Positions 37,694 to 46,393 of a stretch of DNA of 64,000 nt are shown here, piece by piece (position 1 is the stretch's first letter; each line of letters opens with the position of its first letter). The position numbers were made by a program, and so were the translations under genes. The DNA is taken from the NCBI GenBank assembly GCA_934320895.1, contig CAKRFY010000008.1, forward strand, positions 24,881-88,880, written 5' to 3'. Under the pieces are notes generated by a model. That model ran no database searches. It saw nothing but the letters and a program-made list of their open reading frames with translations, and was not told where the DNA came from. Source of the DNA: an uncultured Lachnospiraceae bacterium. Lineage in GTDB: Bacteria; Bacillota; Clostridia; Lachnospirales; Lachnospiraceae.

Positions 37694-40600
37694 ATGGAGA
37701 GATTGAAAAGTATATTAAATAAACTTATGTTACTGATAATGTTGTCGGCGTTGATAATTTCAAATGGTTCATTTTCAAATATAAAAAAAGCCAGAGCTGC
37801 TATAAATTATCAGTATATTATACAGATATTAAAGCCATATACGATTCAGGGAAAGCTAAAAGATGTAATTGAAGAAAAGATGAGATATGGAGATACTGTA
37901 AACGAAACACATAATAAGGAATATACCCAGATATACATATCAGACACGTCAGATGTATCTGGTATATATAAGGCTATTGTTGATAAGATAGATAATTCAA
38001 CATTGGTTAGAAGCGGTTATCGTATGAAATTGTTTGTGGGAAATAATATAGACAATTTAACTATGGAAAATGAGGTCACACTTAGCAGTGCCAAATTAAT
38101 GATAGCGAATAGTCCGAATAGTTATAAGACATTAAAGATTGGCTGGGAGTGTGAGCACTATACCGATTCATCCAAATTCATGCTTGTATCAGGGGCAACA
38201 TGCCAGCAGGCAGATCAATATAAGTGCTCAATATGTGGAATGATAAAAAGTGAAGGAAGCAAAAAAGCTCACAATTATTCTGTTAAGATCAAGTCAGCGA
38301 CATGTATTAATGAGGATGTATATAGATGTGCTACATGTGATGATACAAAAAGTGTGGGAAATTATGCAGAACATAAATGGGAGAAAAAAAGAGATGTAAC
38401 ATGTACAGAGGATGGAATATTGTACTGTAAAGTATGTGGAATCGAAAAAGTCAGTGATGAGGCACAGGGACATGATTATTCTTTAGAAAGTATTGTTGAA
38501 CCAACAGATTATTCAAAGGGGTACACAAGGCATACATGTGAATGTGGTAAGTATTATGACGATACTGTTACATATAAAATTGAGTATTACGCTAATGGAG
38601 GAGATGGGAATATTGAAAAACAGATAGTCAATTTTAATGTTATTGAAAAATTGAAATTAAATACTTTTACAAGACTGGGATATAATTTTACGGGTTGGAA
38701 TACAAAAGAAGATGGAAAAGGCGTGAATTATATGAATGAACAAGAGGTAAAAAATATTTCATCATCAACCATAAAATTGTATGCTCAATGGTCTAAGGGA
38801 AAATACAGAGTCACCTGTGTTGACTGTTATGAGGATGGCAACATGATCGAAAGTGAAAACAACAACCAAAGTATTGAAGCTGAAACTGGTGATGTAGTGT
38901 CAGGAGAAGAATTTGGAAGTGATAGCAGTTTTGGAGCATATTATCCGGGAATGACTTATTTATATAGTAGCGCACCGGTAGAAGTGACAGGAAATACTAC
39001 TGTAAAAAGATATTTTAAAGATTACAGGAAAAACGGATTAACAGATTCAGTGATTTCAGGGGACACATTGGTAAAGGTATCCGATAAATCTGAGAAAATA
39101 GTAATTCCTGATGAGATAAAAAAAATAGGTGATGAAGCGTTTACTGGTAATCAGGATATTGTATCTGTGGAAATAAAGAACGGAACAGTGACACAGATTG
39201 GAGACAGTGCTTTTGAAAACTGTAGCGGTTTAAAAAAGATGGTAATTCCATATTCTGTTAAAAAAATTGGTAAAAATGCCTTTAAAGGATGCACTTCTTT
39301 AGAGATGATAGAGGTTAAAAATCCAGAGTGTGAAATTGATGATTCATACGACACAATTCCTGTAACAACGGAAATAAGTGGATTTTCAAATTCTTCTTTA
39401 CATGCATATTCGAATAAAAATCACAGGAATTTTAACAGTATAAAAGTAATTTATGATGATTTCTTTTATGGAGAAACGCAGATGGAAGAGTTTTTTATAC
39501 CGGCCGATGTGGCAGTTATTGGAAATAATGCATTTAAAAACTGCGAAAACCTAAAAAAAATACAGCTTGGAAAAATTGTTTCTATCGGGGAAGGTGCATT
39601 TGAAAAATGTGTATCATTGGAATATGAAAAAGATTTTTCAAAAAATCAAACAAAAGCGTTACCTATTCCGTCATCTGTTAAAAAGATTGGTAAAAATGCA
39701 TTTGCAGGTGCAGAAAAGATAGCACAGATAAAATTTGAGGGAAAGGACACTGTTATCGAGGATAAAACTGCTATAGGTTCAGATGTTTTAATAGGCTGCT
39801 ATGCTGGAAGTGCGCAATGTGATTTCGCTAGAAAAAATAAATTAAAGATGGTTTTGCTTATAGGTTTTGAGGAGGATTCAAATGCTGAAATAACAGGTGA
39901 TTACAAAAATAGCAGTGAGTTAAAGGCCGTTATAATCGGAAATAAGATAAATGAAATAGGTAAGTTTATATTTGCTGGGTGTGATAATCTGGAATATGTG
40001 AAGATACAGGCTGATGAAAATATAAAAAAAGAAATGACAATAGGCGACTCAGCATTTTTTAATTGTGTATCACTTAGCAAATTTGAATGTGATGACAATA
40101 TTAAGCTGGTTATGATTGATGATAATGCATTTATGGGTTGCAAAAATTTAAGAGAATTATTTATAAATAATCCTAATTGTAAAATATCAGATAAACCTGA
40201 AACTATTGATGATAATACTATAATAAAGAGTTGGAGCGGCTCACTGGCTGCTGAATATTGTAAAAAATATAATAAAAATTTTGAGCAGGCAGGTACATCA
40301 TATATTGTGCATTTTAATAAAAATGGCGGTAGTGGTGGCACAGATAAATTATATGCCTATCCGGAAATAGAGATGCCTTCTGTGAGTATTCCTAAAAAGG
40401 ACGGATATTATTTTTTGGGATATTATATCGGAGATGATCAGTGCTATAATGCATCAGGTAAGTTTGTTCTTGGGGAGAAGTTTAAAATAGATTGCGATAT
40501 GGTAGAAGACAAGGCTCTTCAGGCTGTGTGGAGTGTGGGAAGTTACAATGTTGAATTTAATGCCAATGGTGCATATGGGGAAATGGATGCCATAAAAAAT

Positions 40601-42331
40601 GTTGAATATGACAGAGAATTTTTAGCACCTGATAGTAGATTTGTAGGAGAAGGTTATCATTTTGCAGGGTGGAGCCTTTCTAAAAGTGGAAATGATGGTA
40701 TATACAGAGCCGGAGACAAACTTAAAAACCTCACATCAAATGACGGAAAAACGGTGATACTTTATGCGCAGTGGGAAGAAAACACTTATAATATAGAATA
40801 TAATCTCAATGGAGGAACAGGGAAGATGCCTGAGAATGTATCGGTTTTATATAAGTCGGATCATGTGATTGCAGATAATAAGGGTACAAAGGAGTATTAT
40901 GTATTTAATGGCTGGAATACGAGATATGATGGCAGAGGTAAGAGTTATAATGCCGGGCAGCATGTGAAGCAGCTTTCAAGTGTTCAGGATGAAATTATAA
41001 TATTATATGCACAGTGGAAACCAGTTTCATATAGTATTCATCTGAATCTTAATGGAGGAGAATTATCGGGAAATACAAATATAAAGTATGATTGTGAGAC
41101 AAATGATTTTACAATAGCGGAACCCAAAAAACATGGATATAAATTTACAGGATGGAGTGAGGGCAATGATGGAAAGATAAATAAAAGTATTACAATTAAA
41201 AAGGGTTCGCATGGAGATATAAATTTAAATGCAAATTATAAACTTGCTGAATACAATGTAAAATTTGAGACAAATGGTGGAAAATTTAGTGATATTTCAA
41301 AGGTCATAAAATCATATAAATATGGTGAAAATATAAATCTACCTACGGATATTACAAAACAAAACTATAGTTTTAAAGGGTGGAGTGTAAATAAAAATTC
41401 GGATAGATCGGATGTTGCCAGAATAACAGGAACAGATACAGGGGACAAGATTTTTTATGCCGTATGGGGACCAGCAAGTTATAATATTGTTTATGTAATG
41501 AATGGTGGCAGTATAGCAAATGGAGAAAAAGCATCAGCATATCTATATGGTACGGGTATAAGATTACCTGAAAATGTAACAAGAAGTGGATGTAGTTTTG
41601 CCGGATGGTATTTAGATGAAAAGTGCACTGGAAAAATGATAACAAAAGTATCAGAAACAGATGCAGGAGATAAAAAGTTTTTTGCAAAATGGATACCTGA
41701 CGGTAAAAATAATCAGGATACATCTGAACCATCACAGACGGCAGTTCCCGATGTCAGCACAGCGCCATCAGAAAGTCAGGCATCATCAGATAGCAGCACA
41801 CCTGCACAAAGCGAGGAACCTGCACAGTCAACAAAATTGCCATTTGAAATAACAACGCCAAGACCACATAAGCCACAGGGAGCAGGAAAAGAAAATAATA
41901 ATAGTAAGAACAGTAGTCAGAAAAAAAAGACATTTAAGTATTGCAGTTACAATAAGAAGAAAAAGACGGTTACATTGAAAAGTGTATTCGATAAAAAGAT
42001 TAAAAAGGCAGCTGTTCCAGATAATGTAAAATATAAAGGTGTTACATACAAGATTACGTTTATAGCATCAGATGCTTTCAAAAATTGTAAGAAGTTAAAA
42101 GAGATTACAATAGGAAAAAATGTTAATTCGATAGGAAAGGGTTGCTTTAAGAACTGCAGTAAATTAAAGAAAATAAATATAAGATCAAATACTTTGCGAA
42201 AAATCGGAAAGGATTCATTAAAGAAAACAGATAAGAAGCTATGTATAACATGTAAAAAGAAAAAAGTAAAAGAATACAAGAAACTATTTAAAAATAAGGG
42301 AAACAAAACATACAAAGTTAAGAAAGGATAA
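37694..42331 (+). CDS. Secreted BspA-like LRR and InlB B-repeat protein, 1545 residues
   Basis: A signal peptide (1 to about 35, hydrophobic LMLLIMLSALIIS, KKARA before cleavage) leads to a Cys-rich region at about 150-290 with four CxxC-type repeats (YKCSICG, YRCATCD, YCKVCG, HTCECG). It is followed by one Listeria-Bacteroides (Flg_new) repeat, then a BspA-type leucine-rich repeat block (about 440-860; IGDSAFENCSGLKKMVIP and similar), four to five further Flg_new repeats (about 870-1330, each ending near YAQW, YAVW or FAKW), a Ser/Thr/Pro/Gln linker (about 1335-1415) and a Lys-rich C-terminal LRR pair. No LPXTG or SLH anchor is visible; the very basic C-terminus might bind the wall electrostatically. 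Such proteins usually mediate adhesion to host or other bacteria. Confidence 0.88.
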   Translation: MERLKSILNKLMLLIMLSALIISNGSFSNIKKARAAINYQYIIQILKPYTIQGKLKDVIEEKMRYGDTVNETHNKEYTQIYISDTSDVSGIYKAIVDKIDNSTLVRSGYRMKLFVGNNIDNLTMENEVTLSSAKLMIANSPNSYKTLKIGWECEHYTDSSKFMLVSGATCQQADQYKCSICGMIKSEGSKKAHNYSVKIKSATCINEDVYRCATCDDTKSVGNYAEHKWEKKRDVTCTEDGILYCKVCGIEKVSDEAQGHDYSLESIVEPTDYSKGYTRHTCECGKYYDDTVTYKIEYYANGGDGNIEKQIVNFNVIEKLKLNTFTRLGYNFTGWNTKEDGKGVNYMNEQEVKNISSSTIKLYAQWSKGKYRVTCVDCYEDGNMIESENNNQSIEAETGDVVSGEEFGSDSSFGAYYPGMTYLYSSAPVEVTGNTTVKRYFKDYRKNGLTDSVISGDTLVKVSDKSEKIVIPDEIKKIGDEAFTGNQDIVSVEIKNGTVTQIGDSAFENCSGLKKMVIPYSVKKIGKNAFKGCTSLEMIEVKNPECEIDDSYDTIPVTTEISGFSNSSLHAYSNKNHRNFNSIKVIYDDFFYGETQMEEFFIPADVAVIGNNAFKNCENLKKIQLGKIVSIGEGAFEKCVSLEYEKDFSKNQTKALPIPSSVKKIGKNAFAGAEKIAQIKFEGKDTVIEDKTAIGSDVLIGCYAGSAQCDFARKNKLKMVLLIGFEEDSNAEITGDYKNSSELKAVIIGNKINEIGKFIFAGCDNLEYVKIQADENIKKEMTIGDSAFFNCVSLSKFECDDNIKLVMIDDNAFMGCKNLRELFINNPNCKISDKPETIDDNTIIKSWSGSLAAEYCKKYNKNFEQAGTSYIVHFNKNGGSGGTDKLYAYPEIEMPSVSIPKKDGYYFLGYYIGDDQCYNASGKFVLGEKFKIDCDMVEDKALQAVWSVGSYNVEFNANGAYGEMDAIKNVEYDREFLAPDSRFVGEGYHFAGWSLSKSGNDGIYRAGDKLKNLTSNDGKTVILYAQWEENTYNIEYNLNGGTGKMPENVSVLYKSDHVIADNKGTKEYYVFNGWNTRYDGRGKSYNAGQHVKQLSSVQDEIIILYAQWKPVSYSIHLNLNGGELSGNTNIKYDCETNDFTIAEPKKHGYKFTGWSEGNDGKINKSITIKKGSHGDINLNANYKLAEYNVKFETNGGKFSDISKVIKSYKYGENINLPTDITKQNYSFKGWSVNKNSDRSDVARITGTDTGDKIFYAVWGPASYNIVYVMNGGSIANGEKASAYLYGTGIRLPENVTRSGCSFAGWYLDEKCTGKMITKVSETDAGDKKFFAKWIPDGKNNQDTSEPSQTAVPDVSTAPSESQASSDSSTPAQSEEPAQSTKLPFEITTPRPHKPQGAGKENNNSKNSSQKKKTFKYCSYNKKKKTVTLKSVFDKKIKKAAVPDNVKYKGVTYKITFIASDAFKNCKKLKEITIGKNVNSIGKGCFKNCSKLKKINIRSNTLRKIGKDSLKKTDKKLCITCKKKKVKEYKKLFKNKGNKTYKVKKG

Positions 42332-42352
42332 AAAGATAATTTACATAAAAAA

Positions 42353-42425
42353 CGCACTCGAAGAGATTCGAACCCTCGACACACAGCTCCGGAGGCTGTT
42401 GCTCTATCCACTGAGCTACGAGTGC
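42353..42425 (-). tRNA. tRNA-Arg (anticodon CCG)
   Basis: The minus strand gives a 73-nt cloverleaf: acceptor GCACTCG/CGAGTGC with discriminator G, D-arm TAGCTCAGTGGATAGAGC, anticodon stem ACAGC/GCTGT with loop CTCCGGA (CCG anticodon, reading CGG), and T-arm GAGGG-TTCGAAT-CTCTT. CCA is not encoded; six T residues follow the 3' end and may help termination. It is convergent with the large surface protein gene. Confidence 0.96.
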
Positions 42426-42463
42426 GTATAGATATCGTATGCATATATTACATACAGTTTATT

Positions 42464-42492
42464 ATTCTAACATACTACAAAGTTATTGTAAA
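42464..42492 (-). promoter_or_regulatory. sigma-A promoter for tRNA-Arg
   Basis: On the minus strand TTTACA (42492-42487), a 17-nt spacer and TAGAAT (42469-42464) lie about 40 nt before the tRNA 5' end. The -35 lies within one arm of a long inverted repeat. Confidence 0.5.
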
Positions 42493-42531
42493 GATTTTTG
42501 GCTGATTTCGTCAACTTTACAATAACTTTGT
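42477..42531. repeat. Perfect 17-bp inverted repeat beside the tRNA-Arg promoter
   Basis: ACAAAGTTATTGTAAAG (42477-42493) and CTTTACAATAACTTTGT (42515-42531) are exact reverse complements separated by 21 nt. Neither side has a good T run, so it is not an obvious terminator. Confidence 0.8.
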
Positions 42532-42576
42532 GTTGTGTTAAACTTATATTTTATCGGATGTAAGTTTAATGCTATC

Positions 42577-42624
42577 AAGGAAGTCATCAACTTCTATTGC
42601 GTAAAGCAATAATTAGTGTGGGGA
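42577..42624. repeat. Degenerate copy of the terminator-like repeat found at 53.4 kb
   Basis: AAGGAAGTC, then CTTCTATTGCGTAAAGCAAT and AGTGTGGGGA, match the intact hairpin at 53387-53429 with scattered differences. The inner ATTGC-GTAAA-GCAAT hairpin is kept, while the outer CCCCCACTT arm is lost. Confidence 0.5.
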
Positions 42625-42689
42625 CATACTTGTATCAGTAGGGTGATGTACCACTTCTGATATGCTGCGATAGCAGATGATAGTGTTAT

Positions 42690-42886
42690 GAGCAAATAGC
42701 AGGGCGGATTGCTAGTGTACTGTATCACTGACTTTCAGCTAAATAACGCAGGGTAAATTTTCAGTCTGCAAGACGGAAGAATGAGCCGTAGCGGGCTACG
42801 GCGATTGATGACAACGCAGCAGATGGAAATTTATACAAGTTATTTGGCAAAATGTCAATGATACAGTACACTAGTATCCGCTTGAA
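42690..42886 (+). repeat. Dispersed palindromic repeat, copy 4, split by a MITE
   Basis: The left part GAGCAAATAGCAGGGCGGATTG (42690-42711 region) and the right part TATCCGCTTGA (42875-42885) together make one repeat unit once the insert and one CTAG are removed. Rejoining gives GCGGAT, the 7-nt loop TGCTAGT and ATCCGC, the same loop length as the three intact copies. Confidence 0.7.
42712..42874. mobile_element. MITE, about 155 bp, flanked by CTAG
   Basis: CTAG occurs at both ends (42712-42715, 42871-42874). The termini are inverted repeats: TGTACTGTATCACTGAC at the left and TGTACTGTATCATTGAC as reverse complement at the right, continuing with a few mismatches. The centre is a perfect GCCGTAGC-GG-GCTACGGC hairpin (42785-42802) exactly midway. 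There is no coding capacity. A CTAG or TA duplication suits mobilisation by an IS630- or IS5-type transposase in trans; an IS630-type fragment lies 5 kb away. Confidence 0.75.
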
Positions 42887-42909
42887 TATAAGGCAGGAAA
42901 GTTGTTTTT

Positions 42910-43548
42910 ATGTTTAAGTATAAAAAGATAGTAGTTTTTTTTATAATAGGAGTACTTTTGATAGGCAGTGGGATAATATATACGATTTTATCTGCTACAG
43001 AAACGAATGTTCAGGTTGAAAGTACGCCAAATATTAAGAACACAGTAAAAAAAGTACAGCAAGTTGAAGTAAATAACAAAGAACTAAATGAACAGATCAA
43101 AAGTCTTATAAGTGGATATTTAAATGCGAAACTTAAAGATGATATTTCTGGGATGGACAGTTATGTAAGTGATTTAACACGTGTTGATGAAAATAAACTT
43201 TTGACACAGAACCAATATATTGAAGCATATAACAATATAAAATGTACCATAAAGAAACTTAAAAAAAAGAATACATACAGAGTATATGCTTATTATGATA
43301 TAAAGGCTTTTGATGTTCAACAGGGGTTACCTTCATTGTCTGCTTATTATGTAGTTAAGGAAAAGGATGGAAATTATAAGATTTATTTTGGAAAAATCAA
43401 GAGTAATGTTCAGAGACAGATTGAAAATATGGATAAGAGCAGTGAGATAATTGCATTGAAGGACTCGGTTCAAAAAAGGATGAATGAACTTATAAGTACT
43501 GATGAAGAAGTAAGAACACTTATGGATAGATTAAAAAATGGTGAGTAG
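42910..43548 (+). CDS. Membrane-anchored protein of unknown function
   Basis: The 212-residue product has one N-terminal transmembrane helix (about 6-28, VVFFIIGVLLIGSGIIYTIL) and an extracytoplasmic part. A Glu/Lys-rich stretch precedes a possible NTF2-like fold (ISGYLNAKLKDDISGMDSYV, then strand-rich TYRVYAYYDIKAF and SAYYVVKEKDGNYKIYFGKI). No lipobox or enzyme motif is seen. It lies 5 nt before the pseudouridine synthase gene, so co-expression is likely, but no functional link is known. Confidence 0.75.
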   Translation: MFKYKKIVVFFIIGVLLIGSGIIYTILSATETNVQVESTPNIKNTVKKVQQVEVNNKELNEQIKSLISGYLNAKLKDDISGMDSYVSDLTRVDENKLLTQNQYIEAYNNIKCTIKKLKKKNTYRVYAYYDIKAFDVQQGLPSLSAYYVVKEKDGNYKIYFGKIKSNVQRQIENMDKSSEIIALKDSVQKRMNELISTDEEVRTLMDRLKNGE

Positions 43549-43592
43549 GAGGTATGCCTTATAATAAGTTACAAAAAGGCATAGTGGTAAAT

Positions 43593-44306
43593 ATGAGTGA
43601 AAACGGAGTTAGAATAAATAAATATCTTAGTGAAGCGGGCGTATGCTCAAGACGTGAAGCCGACAAAATGGTTGAGGCAGGAAGAGTATGTATAGATGGG
43701 ATTACTGCCGTATCAGGTTCAAAAGTTTTAGATGGGCAAAAGGTTACGTTGGATGGGAAAAATGTAAAAAAAGAGGAAGAAGAAATCTATCTTGCTTTTT
43801 ACAAACCAAAGGGGATTGTGTGTACTACGGCATCAGAAGAAAATGGTGAAAAGATTAAAAATGTTGTGGAATATATAAATTATGATAAAAGAATATATCC
43901 TGTTGGAAGGCTCGATCAGGCATCGGAGGGACTTTTACTTATGACAAATCAGGGAGATGTTATGGAAAAGATTCTCCGTAGCCGGTACGGACATGAGAAA
44001 GAGTATTTTGTAAAGGTTGATCATAAAGTCACTGATGAATTTTTAAAAAAGATGGGACAGGGAGTTCCGATTCTTGATACAGTAACAAAACCATGTAAAG
44101 TATGGAAGGAAGACGATTACAGTTTTCATATTATACTTACACAGGGGTTAAATAGACAGATAAGGCGAATGTGTGAATATTTTGGTTACAGAGTTGTGCA
44201 TCTTAGGAGAGATAGGATAATGAATATAACTCTTGATGGGATTAAAAAGGGAAGATATCGTAAACTTACATTGCGTGAGATATCAGAACTTAAAAAAATG
44301 CTTTGA
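43593..44306 (+). CDS. Ribosomal pseudouridine synthase, RsuA/RluB family
   Basis: The N-terminal S4 domain (RINKYLSEAGVCSRREADKMVEAGRVCIDG) is followed by the catalytic domain with the YPVGRLDQASEGLLLMTN motif holding the catalytic Asp, and RQIRRMCEYFGYRVVHLRRDRI. Members modify uridines of 16S or 23S rRNA; RluF-like specificity for 23S U2604 or tRNA is also possible. The start is uncertain: the ATG at 43554 is 1 nt from AGGAGG, whereas 43593 gives the usual family length (237 residues) but a weaker site. Confidence 0.9.
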   Translation: MSENGVRINKYLSEAGVCSRREADKMVEAGRVCIDGITAVSGSKVLDGQKVTLDGKNVKKEEEEIYLAFYKPKGIVCTTASEENGEKIKNVVEYINYDKRIYPVGRLDQASEGLLLMTNQGDVMEKILRSRYGHEKEYFVKVDHKVTDEFLKKMGQGVPILDTVTKPCKVWKEDDYSFHIILTQGLNRQIRRMCEYFGYRVVHLRRDRIMNITLDGIKKGRYRKLTLREISELKKML

Positions 44307-44309
44307 GAA

Positions 44310-44336
44310 TGGTATAATGCAGTATAGTGGTATAAT
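44310..44336 (+). promoter_or_regulatory. Tandem extended -10 elements before ligA
   Basis: TGGTATAATG occurs twice, at 44310-44319 and 44328-44337. Each is an extended -10 box (TGnTATAAT) without a clear -35. The first overlaps the region just after the pseudouridine synthase stop. The ligA start is about 75 nt further on. Confidence 0.5.
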
Positions 44337-44413
44337 GTGTTTTAGTGTAGAAATAAAAATCAGGTAAGACTTCACTATAAACAAATATATGATTTTATAG
44401 TATGGAGGAGATA

Positions 44414-46369
44414 ATGGCAGATATAGAGAGAATGAGAGAACTTATTACTATATTAAATAAAGCAGCGGCTGTTTATTATCAGGGTAAGGATGAGATAATG
44501 AGCAACTTTGAGTATGACAGACTGTATGATGAACTTGTTAAACTTGAAAAAGAAAGTGGATTGATACTTGCGGGAAGCCCGACACAGAAAGTTGGATATG
44601 AAGTTTTAAGTGAACTTCCAAAACAGACGCATCCGTCACCGATGCTTTCTCTTGATAAGACAAAACAGGTTGATGAACTTGTAAGCTGGCTTGGAGATAA
44701 AGAAGGGCTTTTATCGTGGAAGATGGATGGGCTTACAGTTGTACTGACTTATGAAGGAGGGCAGCTGCTAAATGCTGTTACTAGAGGAAATGGTGTAGTT
44801 GGTGAAGTTATAACAAATAATGCGAAAGTATTTAAAAATCTGCCGGTTAATATACCATTTAAAGGTCATATGGTACTTAGAGGAGAGGCGGTTATCTCCT
44901 ATTCTGAATTTAAAAAGATAAATGAGTTACTTCCTGAAGAAGAACAGTATAAAAATCCAAGAAATCTCTGCAGTGGTTCAGTAAGACAGCTTAACAATGA
45001 GATTACAGCAAAAAGAAATGTGGAACTTTATGCATTTACACTTGTAGAGGCGGAGGGTGAAAATTTTGAAAATTCTCAGATAAACAAGATGGAGTTTATG
45101 AAAGAACAGGGATTTCAGACAGTTGAATATAAGATTGTTACAGCAGAAAACCTGCGTGAGACAGTTGAATGGTTTTCTGAAAAGGTTAAGAAAAACGATT
45201 TTCCATCTGATGGACTTGTTTTATTGTATGATGATATAGATTATGGTGATTCACTTGGCTCAACGGCGAAGTTTCCAAGAAATGCGATTGCATTTAAGTG
45301 GGCAGATGAAGTAGCAAAGACAACACTTACGGAAGTGGAATGGAGTGCATCAAGAACAGGACTTATAAATCCAGTTGCGATATTTGAGCCGGTTGAACTT
45401 GAGGGCACAACTGTAAGCAGGGCAAGTGTACACAATATAAGTATTGTAAGGGGATTAAAACTTGGAACAGGTGACACTATCGAAGTATATAAAGCAAATA
45501 TGATAATACCTCAGATAGTCAGGAATCTTACGAAGAGTGATTCACTTAAAATACCTGATAAATGTCCTGTGTGTGGAGAAAAGACATCTGTTCACAAGGA
45601 AAATGATGTCGAAGTTTTGTTTTGTGAAAATCCTGACTGTCTTGCAAAAAAGATAAAATCAATATCACTCTTTGTAAGCAGGGATGCTATGAATATTGAT
45701 GGAATGTCGGAAGCGACGATTGAAAAATTTATATCAAAAGGATTTTTACATGAACTTGCCGATCTGTTTAAACTGAACAGATATAAAGAAGAGATCATAT
45801 CAATGGATGGTTTTGGTGATAAATCATATGAAAAACTTATAAAAGCAGCTGATATAGCAAAAACAACGACGACAGCAAAATTTATATATAGTCTTGGCAT
45901 TGCCAATATAGGTCTTTCAAATGCTAAAATGATATGTAAAGCATTTGCTAATGATTTTGAAAAGATAAGACATGCATCAAGAGAAGAACTGGTTGAAATT
46001 GATGGTGTTGGAGAGATAATAGCGGATTCATTTGTGAAATTTTTTGAAAATGAAAATAATAATCATGTAGTTGACGACCTTCTTGATATTGTCAGATTAG
46101 AAGATGAGGATATAGAAAATAAAAATGACATGGAAGGCATAAACTTTGTTATAACGGGTTCAGTAAATCACTTTTCAAATAGAAGTGAAGTAAAAGAGCT
46201 TATTGAGAACAGAGGCGGCAAGGTGACAGGGAGTGTCACGTCGAAGACAAGATATCTTATAAATAATGACAGCACAAGTAATTCATCTAAAAATAAAAAA
46301 GCAAAAGAACTTGGAGTACAGATAATAACAGAAGATGAGTTTATTGATATGTTTTCAGTAAAACTATGA
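44414..46369 (+). CDS. ligA: NAD-dependent DNA ligase LigA
   Basis: LigA seals nicks using NAD. The 651-residue protein has domain Ia (IERMRELITIL), the adenylation motif SWKMDGLTVVL with the nucleophile Lys, the OB fold, a four-Cys zinc finger (CPVCGEK ... CENPDCLAKK, about 388-412), helix-hairpin-helix repeats, and a C-terminal BRCT domain (GINFVITGSVNHFSNRSEV). The usual adenylation sequence is K-x-DG with acidic neighbours; KMDG is acceptable. The ATG at 44414 follows GGAGGAG; the ATG at 44402 overlaps that site. Slightly shorter and more divergent than E. coli LigA, so it might be a second ligase in the genome. Confidence 0.95.
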   Translation: MADIERMRELITILNKAAAVYYQGKDEIMSNFEYDRLYDELVKLEKESGLILAGSPTQKVGYEVLSELPKQTHPSPMLSLDKTKQVDELVSWLGDKEGLLSWKMDGLTVVLTYEGGQLLNAVTRGNGVVGEVITNNAKVFKNLPVNIPFKGHMVLRGEAVISYSEFKKINELLPEEEQYKNPRNLCSGSVRQLNNEITAKRNVELYAFTLVEAEGENFENSQINKMEFMKEQGFQTVEYKIVTAENLRETVEWFSEKVKKNDFPSDGLVLLYDDIDYGDSLGSTAKFPRNAIAFKWADEVAKTTLTEVEWSASRTGLINPVAIFEPVELEGTTVSRASVHNISIVRGLKLGTGDTIEVYKANMIIPQIVRNLTKSDSLKIPDKCPVCGEKTSVHKENDVEVLFCENPDCLAKKIKSISLFVSRDAMNIDGMSEATIEKFISKGFLHELADLFKLNRYKEEIISMDGFGDKSYEKLIKAADIAKTTTTAKFIYSLGIANIGLSNAKMICKAFANDFEKIRHASREELVEIDGVGEIIADSFVKFFENENNNHVVDDLLDIVRLEDEDIENKNDMEGINFVITGSVNHFSNRSEVKELIENRGGKVTGSVTSKTRYLINNDSTSNSSKNKKAKELGVQIITEDEFIDMFSVKL

Positions 46370-46393
46370 TAACTAAGAGAAAGGGGCGTTAAT

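Noticed and set aside
37694..42331. Sortase-anchored protein
   Set aside because: No LPXTG-type motif or C-terminal hydrophobic segment; the chain ends in a Lys-rich tail.
41947..42444. Minus-strand open frame of 165 codons over the tRNA
   Set aside because: Its start reads RTRSSVDRATASGAVCRGFE, the familiar false translation of a tRNA-Arg, and the rest is the shadow of the surface protein gene.
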